Assembly (NCBI GenBank): GCA_023416415.1
Contig: JAEZHR010000342.1
Location: 1-11,538, forward strand
Length of the DNA stretch: 11,538 bases
Reading direction: 5' to 3'
Origin: Pseudomonadota bacterium
Lineage (GTDB): Bacteria; Pseudomonadota; Gammaproteobacteria; Burkholderiales; Burkholderiaceae_D
Made by a program: the position numbers and the translations under genes. This document shows, in pieces, positions 7,183 through 11,538 of the stretch (the stretch's first letter is position 1; every line of letters starts with the position of its first letter). Below the pieces are notes generated by a model. That model ran no database searches. It worked only from the letters and a program-made list of their open reading frames with translations, and was not told the origin of the DNA.

Positions 7183-8361
7183 ATGAACAATTCCAAGCGC
7201 AACAGCCTGAAGCTCGCGGTCGGCCTGGCCGCCGCGATGACGCTGCCGTTCCAAGCGATGGCACAGAGCAAGCCCGAAATCGTGCTCGGCGCCTCGATTC
7301 CGCTGAGCGGCGTGATGGCCGCCACTGCGGCCGGTTACCACACCGCCATGCAGGATTACATCAAGCTGATCAACGACCAGGGCGGCCTGAACGGGCACAA
7401 GCTGCGCTACGTTGCCGAAGACACCGCCTACAAGGTTGACGTGTCGGTCGCCGTGTTCAACAAGATCACCGCCGCCAACAACGTGCGCTTCTACTACGGC
7501 GATTCGACCGGCTTTGCCAAGACCATCGCTCCGGAAGTGGCGCGCAAGGGCAACATCCTGATGACCGGCACCTCGTTCGCCACCGAGCTGAACGATCCGA
7601 AGCGCTTCCCGCACTTCTTCATGTCCGGCCCCGACTATTCGGAAATGGTGAAGATCCTGCTGCGCCACATCGCCAACGAAAAGCCGAAGGCGCGCGTGGC
7701 CCTGGTCTATTCGGACAACGAATTCGGCCGCGATCCGATTCCGGCAGCGGAAGCCTATGCGAAGGAACTCGGCCTGACCATCGCCCAGACCCTGCCGACC
7801 CCGATCGGCGCGGTGGACGTGTCGACCGAAGTGCTCAAGCTGCGCCGCGCCCGGCCCGACTACACGATCTTCCACGGCTACGTGCTGGCGCCGATCCCGG
7901 AATTCATCTCGCAGGCGAAGAACCTGGGCATGCAGACCAAGTTCATGGGCACGCTGTGGTCGATGGACTTGCTCAACATCGAGCGCATGGGTGCCGGTGC
8001 CGACGGCTTCATGGGCGTGATGCCGTACCGCTACTACTTCGACAAGGAAGGCAATTCGCCGATGCTCGACACGATCCGCAAGATCCGTCCCGAGTACCAA
8101 TCGGTCGCCTACATGCAGGGTTTCATCTCCTCGATGCTGCTGGTCGAAGCCGCCAAGCGCACGCTGGACGCCGGCAAGGAACTCACCGGCGACAACATGA
8201 AGGCGGCGCTGAACTCGATCAAGAACTGGGATACCGGCGGCATCATCGGCACGCCGATCTCGGTGGTCGGCAACTCGATCCCCGTGGGCCGCGTGTATCA
8301 ATACGATGCAGGCAAGAAGACCATGGTCCCCGCATCGGGCTGGATCGATCTGTCCAAATAA
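7183..8361 (+). CDS. livK: Periplasmic substrate-binding protein of the HAAT-family ABC importer (LivK-like)
   Basis: A 392-residue extracytoplasmic receptor that should capture the cargo and deliver it to LivH/LivM. A Sec signal peptide is clear: the basic MNNSKRNSLK, the hydrophobic LAVGLAAAMTLPF, then AMA-Q with predicted cleavage after A27. No lipobox Cys is present, so it is a soluble periplasmic protein. The mature part opens with EIVLGASIPLSGVMAATAAG, the usual start of the type I periplasmic-binding (Peripla_BP_6) fold; later segments such as RVALVYSDNEFGRD (about 185-198) are typical of the second lobe. GGAGA (7173-7177) lies 5 bp before the ATG. The symbol shows family only. Close neighbours are CoA-dependent catabolic genes, and related receptors such as R. 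palustris CouP bind aromatic acids, so an organic-acid ligand is more likely than leucine. The specific ligand cannot be inferred. Confidence 0.9.
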   Translation: MNNSKRNSLKLAVGLAAAMTLPFQAMAQSKPEIVLGASIPLSGVMAATAAGYHTAMQDYIKLINDQGGLNGHKLRYVAEDTAYKVDVSVAVFNKITAANNVRFYYGDSTGFAKTIAPEVARKGNILMTGTSFATELNDPKRFPHFFMSGPDYSEMVKILLRHIANEKPKARVALVYSDNEFGRDPIPAAEAYAKELGLTIAQTLPTPIGAVDVSTEVLKLRRARPDYTIFHGYVLAPIPEFISQAKNLGMQTKFMGTLWSMDLLNIERMGAGADGFMGVMPYRYYFDKEGNSPMLDTIRKIRPEYQSVAYMQGFISSMLLVEAAKRTLDAGKELTGDNMKAALNSIKNWDTGGIIGTPISVVGNSIPVGRVYQYDAGKKTMVPASGWIDLSK

Positions 8362-8384
8362 GCTTGCAAGGTATTGGGTAAAAC

Positions 8385-9170
8385 ATGGTGGACGCGTCTT
8401 CCAACATTCTTGAAGTCGACAACATCGAGGTGGTCTACGGCAAGTCGGTCATTGCCGTATCCGGCCTCTCGCTGAACGTCAGAAAGGGCTCGGTCGTCGC
8501 CCTGCTCGGGGCCAACGGCGCCGGCAAGTCGACGACCCTGAAAGCAATCACCAACGTGCTGCAGCTCGAAGGCGGACAGGTGGTGGCTGGCGCGATCCGC
8601 TTCAACGGCGACCCGGTCGCCGCCATGGCGCCCGACCAGCTGGTGCGCAACGGGCTGTTCAACGTCATGGAAGGCCGGCGCATTTTCGCCGACCTGACGG
8701 TGGAAGAGAACCTGACCACCGCCGGATTTGCATTGGGGCGCCGTGGTGTTCTGGGCAAGGAAGGCTACGACCTCGTCTACGGCTATTTCCCGCGCCTGTA
8801 CGAGCGGCGCAAGGGGCTGGCGGGCTATCTGTCCGGCGGCGAGCAGCAGATGCTCGCCATCGGGCGCGCGCTGATCGCCCAGCCCAGCCTGATCCTGCTG
8901 GACGAGCCCTCGCTCGGCCTTGCGCCCAAGCTGGTCGAGGAGCTCTTCGGCATCATCGGCCGCATCAACCGCGAACAGGGGGTTTCGTTGCTGCTGGTCG
9001 AGCAGAACTCCTCGATGGCGTTCTCGGTATCGCATTACGGCTACATCCTCGAGAACGGCAAGGTGATGCTCAGCGGGCCGACCGAGGACCTCACCAGCAA
9101 CCCCGAAGTCCGGGAACTCTACCTGGGCGTTCGCAGCGGTTCGGAGTCGGAGCGCCGCGGCTACCGCTAA
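8385..9170 (+). CDS. livF: Branched-chain-amino-acid-type ABC transporter ATP-binding protein LivF
   Basis: The second ATPase of the importer, 261 residues. Walker A GANGAGKST is at 42-50, the signature LSGGEQQ at 149-155 and Walker B LILLDEP at 169-175. The switch position is Gln (Q207 in LLVEQN) rather than His, which is characteristic of LivF and not a defect. FNVMEGRRIFADLTVEENL (92-110) is the LivF form of the Q-loop region. The C-terminal 12 residues are a charged Ser/Glu/Arg tail. The gene starts 23 bp after livK; only a weak GGG (8376-8378) precedes the ATG. It completes a five-component transporter, with the binding-protein gene lying between livM and livF. A 102-bp structured gap follows. 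Confidence 0.93.
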   Translation: MVDASSNILEVDNIEVVYGKSVIAVSGLSLNVRKGSVVALLGANGAGKSTTLKAITNVLQLEGGQVVAGAIRFNGDPVAAMAPDQLVRNGLFNVMEGRRIFADLTVEENLTTAGFALGRRGVLGKEGYDLVYGYFPRLYERRKGLAGYLSGGEQQMLAIGRALIAQPSLILLDEPSLGLAPKLVEELFGIIGRINREQGVSLLLVEQNSSMAFSVSHYGYILENGKVMLSGPTEDLTSNPEVRELYLGVRSGSESERRGYR

Positions 9171-9202
9171 GGCACGTCGTTCCGCCCATCACCGGCCGTG
9201 CC
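9171..9202 (+). repeat. Inverted repeat immediately after the livF stop codon
   Basis: GGCACG (9171-9176) and CGTGCC (9197-9202) are perfect reverse complements separated by 20 bp. The left arm directly abuts the livF TAA. A 6-bp stem with a 20-nt loop is weak as RNA, and in GC-rich DNA it may be chance. It lies just before the stronger hairpin at 9206-9225. Confidence 0.3.
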
Positions 9203-9205
9203 TGT

Positions 9206-9225
9206 GCGGCGCCTTCGGGCGCCGC
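9206..9225 (+). terminator. GC-rich stem-loop with cUUCGg tetraloop between livF and the thiolase gene
   Basis: GCGGCGCC (9206-9213) and GGCGCCGC (9218-9225) form a perfect 8-bp stem closed by TTCG, giving the unusually stable C(UUCG)G tetraloop. A few more pairs (G9204-C9226, T9203-G9227, C9202-G9228) can form past a bulged T9205. No T-run follows, only mixed sequence with TCTCATTT further down, so full intrinsic termination is doubtful. It may act as a partial terminator, or as a 3' barrier that protects the transporter mRNA from exonucleases and lets the thiolase genes be expressed at a different level. Confidence 0.55.
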
Positions 9226-9229
9226 CGGC

Positions 9230-9258
9230 ATCCGCCTCTCATTTATCCGCCCCTCATC
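9230..9258 (+). repeat. Two-copy tandem repeat, period 15 bp, upstream of the thiolase start
   Basis: ATCCGCCTCTCATT (9230-9243) is followed by ATCCGCCCCTCATC (9245-9258), identical at 12 of 14 positions. A looser relative, TTCCGCCCATCA, occurs at 9180-9191. The copies are pyrimidine-rich and end just before the ribosome binding site. They may be a slippage product, an unstructured leader that keeps the site open, or a protein-binding repeat; none can be chosen from sequence. Confidence 0.4.
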
Positions 9259-9262
9259 ATCT

Positions 9263-9266
9263 GGAG
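9263..9266 (+). promoter_or_regulatory. Ribosome binding site deciding the TTG start of the thiolase
   Basis: GGAG lies 6 bp before the TTG at 9273. The protein from that codon begins ESKKAVIAGYVRSPF, as thiolases do. A longer in-frame reading from GTG at 9198 would add 25 residues encoded by the hairpin and tandem repeat and is unlikely. Confidence 0.7.
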
Positions 9267-9272
9267 CTTGAA

Positions 9273-10415
9273 TTGGAATCCAAGAAGGCAGTCATCGCGG
9301 GCTATGTCCGTTCTCCATTCACCGCGGCGCGCAAGGGCGCACTCGCCGAAATCCGTCCCGATGACCTGAGCGCGCAGGTCATCCGCGCCCTGGTCAAGCA
9401 GGTCAATGCCCCGGTCGGCGAGATCGAGGACGTGATCTGGGGCTGCGCCTATCCCGAAGGCGAGCAGGGCCTGAACCTGGGCCGCGTGGTCAGCATGCTG
9501 GCCGGCCTGCCTGCTTCGGTAGCCGGCGTAACCGTCAACCGCTGGTGCGGCTCGGCGCTGCAGACGGTCCAGATGGCCGCCGGCATGATCGCCACCAATT
9601 CCGGAGAAGCCTTCATCTGCGGCGGCGTCGAATCGATGTCGCGCGTGCCGATGTTCGGCTTCAACCTCGCGCCGCCGACCGCATGGACGGATGAAGAGCG
9701 CGACGCCTACATCCAGGTCGGCCTGACCGCGGAGCGCGTAGCCGAACGCTACGGCATCACGCGCGAAGAGCAGGACCGCTTCGGTTTCGAGAGCCAGCGC
9801 AAGGCGCTGGCCGCGCAGAAGGAAGGACGTCTGGCCAAGGAAATCGTCGCCATCGACGTCAACGGCACGCTGGTGGACAAGGACGGCTGCATCCGCGAAC
9901 CGTCGATGGACAAGCTCGCCACCTTGGCGCCGGCTTTCAAGGAAGGCGGCACCGTGACCGCCGGTTCGAGCTCGCCGATGACCGACGGCTGCACCGCGCT
10001 GTTCGTGTGCTCCGAAGCCTTCGCCAAGCGCCACGGCTTGCCGGTGCTGGCCGAAGTTGTCAGCTTCGCGGTGGACGGCTGCCCGGCCGAAGTGATGGGT
10101 CTGGGCCCGATCGGCGCCAGCCGCAAGGCGCTGGCGCGCGCCGGCCTGACGATAGACGACATCGATGTGGTCGAGATGAACGAAGCCTTCGCCGCACAGG
10201 CCGAAGCCTGCCGCCGGGATCTCGGCATCGCACCCGAAAAGCTCAACACCGACGGCGGCGGGATCGCTCTCGGCCACCCGCTGGGCGCAACCGGCGGCCG
10301 CCTGGTCGGCACCGCAGTTCGACGTCTGCAGGAAGGCGGCGGACGCTATGGCTTGGCCACCCAGTGCATCGGTGGCGGTATCGGCATCGCGATGGTGATT
10401 GCGCGTCCGGACTGA
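9273..10415 (+). CDS. Thiolase (acetyl-CoA C-acyltransferase / acetyltransferase)
   Basis: A 380-residue thiolase that would cleave a 3-oxoacyl-CoA with CoA into acetyl-CoA and a shortened acyl-CoA, the last step of beta-oxidation. The three catalytic residues are visible: nucleophile Cys92 in NRWCGSALQ, His335 in IALGHPLGATGGR, and the acid/base Cys365 in QCIGGGIG. Further family motifs are GGVESMSRVPM (117-127), TAGSSSPMTDG (229-239) and MNEAFAAQ (302-309). The loop around the nucleophile, NRWC, is nearer the FadA/FadI-type degradative thiolases (NRFC) than the biosynthetic NTLC/NKVC type, which favours 3-ketoacyl-CoA cleavage. The start is TTG, chosen from the ribosome binding site and homology to thiolase N-termini. 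Length is slightly under the usual 390-400. It follows livF by 102 bp and precedes the acyl-CoA dehydrogenase by 24 bp. The chain-length preference is unknown. Confidence 0.92.
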   Translation: MESKKAVIAGYVRSPFTAARKGALAEIRPDDLSAQVIRALVKQVNAPVGEIEDVIWGCAYPEGEQGLNLGRVVSMLAGLPASVAGVTVNRWCGSALQTVQMAAGMIATNSGEAFICGGVESMSRVPMFGFNLAPPTAWTDEERDAYIQVGLTAERVAERYGITREEQDRFGFESQRKALAAQKEGRLAKEIVAIDVNGTLVDKDGCIREPSMDKLATLAPAFKEGGTVTAGSSSPMTDGCTALFVCSEAFAKRHGLPVLAEVVSFAVDGCPAEVMGLGPIGASRKALARAGLTIDDIDVVEMNEAFAAQAEACRRDLGIAPEKLNTDGGGIALGHPLGATGGRLVGTAVRRLQEGGGRYGLATQCIGGGIGIAMVIARPD

Positions 10416-10439
10416 GCGCAGGCTGCAAGGAAACCGGAC

Positions 10440-11538
10440 ATGAATGCATATGTCGCTCCGCTGCAGGACATGCAGTTCATCCTGCGCCACCTGGCGGATC
10501 TGGAGAAGATCGGCACGCTGCCGAGTTGCGAAGAAGCGAGCGTCGAACTGACCGACGCGGTTCTGGAGGAAGCCGGGCGCTTTGCGTCCGGCGTGCTGGC
10601 GCCGTTGAACCCGGTCGGCGATGTGCAGGGTTGCCGCGTCGAGAACGGCACCGTCGTCACCCCGGACGGCTGGAACGAGGCCTATGCGCAGTTCCGCGAC
10701 GCCGGCTGGGTCGGCCTGGGGCTGCCGCCGGAAGTCGGCGGGCAAGGGCTGCCAAAGCTGGTGGCCGCGCCCGTGACCGAGATGTTCTATGCGGCCAACC
10801 TCGCCTTCACGCTGCTGCCGCCGATGGCGCACGGTTCCGCCGAAACGCTCTTGCTGGCCGCCGACGAGCACCTGAAGAGCGTCTACGTGCCCAAGCTCGC
10901 CAGCGGCGAGTGGAGCGCCACGATGGATCTGACCGAGCCCAATGCGGGTTCGGACCTGGGTGCGATCAAGACCCGCGCCGAGCCGCACGCCGACGGCAGC
11001 TATCGCCTGTTTGGCCAGAAGATATTCATCACCTACGGCGACCACGAGATGGCCGAGAACATCGTCCATCTGGTGCTCGCGCGCCTGCCCGACTCGCCGG
11101 CCGGCAGCCGCGGCATCTCGATGTTTCTGGTGCCCAAGTTCCTCGTCAACGAGGATGGCACGCTGGGCGCGAAGAACGACATGCAGGCCATCGCCGTCGA
11201 GCACAAGATGGGCATCCGCGGCAGTCCAACCTGCGTGATGAGCTACGGCGACCGTGACGGCGCTGTCGGCTATCTGGTGGGCGAACCGAATCGCGGACTG
11301 GAATACATGTTCGTGATGGTCAACGAGACACGCTTCAACGTTGGCCTGCAGGGCATCGCCCAGAGCGAACGCGCGTGGCAGAAGGCGCTGTCGTATGCGC
11401 GCGAGCGGCGCCAGGGACGCGATGCCGAGAGCGGCGAGGCGAACGTGCCGATCATTCGCCACCCCGACGTCAAGCGCATGCTGCTGACGATGCAGGCACG
11501 CACGATGGCGGCCCGCATGCTGGCCTATACGGCGGCCG
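10440..11538 (+). CDS. Acyl-CoA dehydrogenase, large DmdC-like class, N-terminal part (runs off the window)
   Basis: Open from the ATG at 10440 to the last base: 366 full codons without a stop, so the gene is incomplete here. It should oxidise an acyl-CoA to the 2-enoyl-CoA using FAD and pass electrons to ETF. The first residues MNAYVAPLQDMQFIL match the short N-terminal domain found only in the roughly 590-600-residue class that includes 3-methylmercaptopropionyl-CoA dehydrogenase DmdC. The FAD/substrate motif DLTEPNAGSDLG is at 163-174. Later class-typical motifs are AENIVHLVLARLPD (205-218), EHKMGIRGSPTC (254-265) and the GYLVGE-x-NRGLEYMF stretch near 277-291. The catalytic Glu and the C-terminal domain of this class lie beyond the window. 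AAGGAA (10427-10432) sits 7 bp before the ATG. The class covers many substrates, so a DmdC reaction should not be assumed; its pairing with a thiolase supports beta-oxidation. Confidence 0.9.
   Translation, partial: MNAYVAPLQDMQFILRHLADLEKIGTLPSCEEASVELTDAVLEEAGRFASGVLAPLNPVGDVQGCRVENGTVVTPDGWNEAYAQFRDAGWVGLGLPPEVGGQGLPKLVAAPVTEMFYAANLAFTLLPPMAHGSAETLLLAADEHLKSVYVPKLASGEWSATMDLTEPNAGSDLGAIKTRAEPHADGSYRLFGQKIFITYGDHEMAENIVHLVLARLPDSPAGSRGISMFLVPKFLVNEDGTLGAKNDMQAIAVEHKMGIRGSPTCVMSYGDRDGAVGYLVGEPNRGLEYMFVMVNETRFNVGLQGIAQSERAWQKALSYARERRQGRDAESGEANVPIIRHPDVKRMLLTMQARTMAARMLAYTAA

Noticed and set aside
9198..9272. Longer thiolase start at GTG 9198
   Set aside because: The extension would be encoded by the hairpin and tandem repeat, while the TTG at 9273 matches the thiolase N-terminus and has GGAG upstream.
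10007..11257. A 416-codon + strand frame across the thiolase/acyl-CoA dehydrogenase junction
   Set aside because: Arg/Gly-rich out-of-frame translation. The correct reading there is the end of the thiolase and the dehydrogenase from 10440, which has no stop before the window ends.
9243..11462. A 739-codon minus-strand frame opposite the thiolase and acyl-CoA dehydrogenase
   Set aside because: It mirrors two genes with clear catalytic motifs and has a composition typical of reverse-frame GC-rich DNA.

Overview
The window is a GC-rich, tightly packed stretch of bacterial chromosome with every real gene on the + strand. Gene content, codon bias and protein sequences suggest a betaproteobacterium, most likely of the Rhodocyclales type (Thauera/Azoarcus/Aromatoleum). 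That placement is a judgement from the protein sequences and was not tested by any search.

Layout. Positions 1-381 hold the 3' end of a 3-hydroxyacyl-CoA (3-hydroxybutyryl-CoA type) dehydrogenase gene. A 298-bp non-coding gap (382-679) follows. It contains a bulged stem-loop, a perfect 12-bp palindrome inside a second imperfect stem, and a candidate sigma-54 (-24/-12) promoter. From 680 onward runs a dense gene set: an AMP-forming acyl-CoA synthetase (680-2311), a FadH-type 2,4-dienoyl-CoA reductase (2331-4367), and a complete branched-chain-amino-acid-type (HAAT family) ABC transporter in the order livG-livH-livM-livK-livF (4383-9170). A 102-bp gap with a GC-rich cUUCGg hairpin and a short tandem repeat leads to a thiolase (9273-10415, TTG start). 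The window ends inside an acyl-CoA dehydrogenase of the large DmdC-like class (from 10440).

How the genes fit together. The synthetase, dienoyl-CoA reductase, acyl-CoA dehydrogenase, 3-hydroxyacyl-CoA dehydrogenase and thiolase are beta-oxidation enzymes. The transporter has all five parts (periplasmic binding protein, two permeases, two ATPases) and sits inside the set, with gaps of about 25 bp or less from 680 to 9170 and an ATGA overlap between livG and livH. The simplest reading is an uptake-plus-degradation operon: an organic acid is imported by the ABC system, activated to its CoA thioester, stripped of double bonds by the FadH-like enzyme and shortened by beta-oxidation. The substrate cannot be read from the sequence. 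Unsaturated, branched or alicyclic acids are reasonable guesses, and branched-chain amino acids are not favoured by the neighbours. No enoyl-CoA hydratase, electron-transfer flavoprotein or regulator gene lies in the window.

I found no mobile element, CRISPR array, RNA gene or clearly novel system. The points most worth checking are the candidate sigma-54 promoter with palindromes upstream, the structured livF-thiolase junction, and the substrate of the transporter/CoA-ligase pair.
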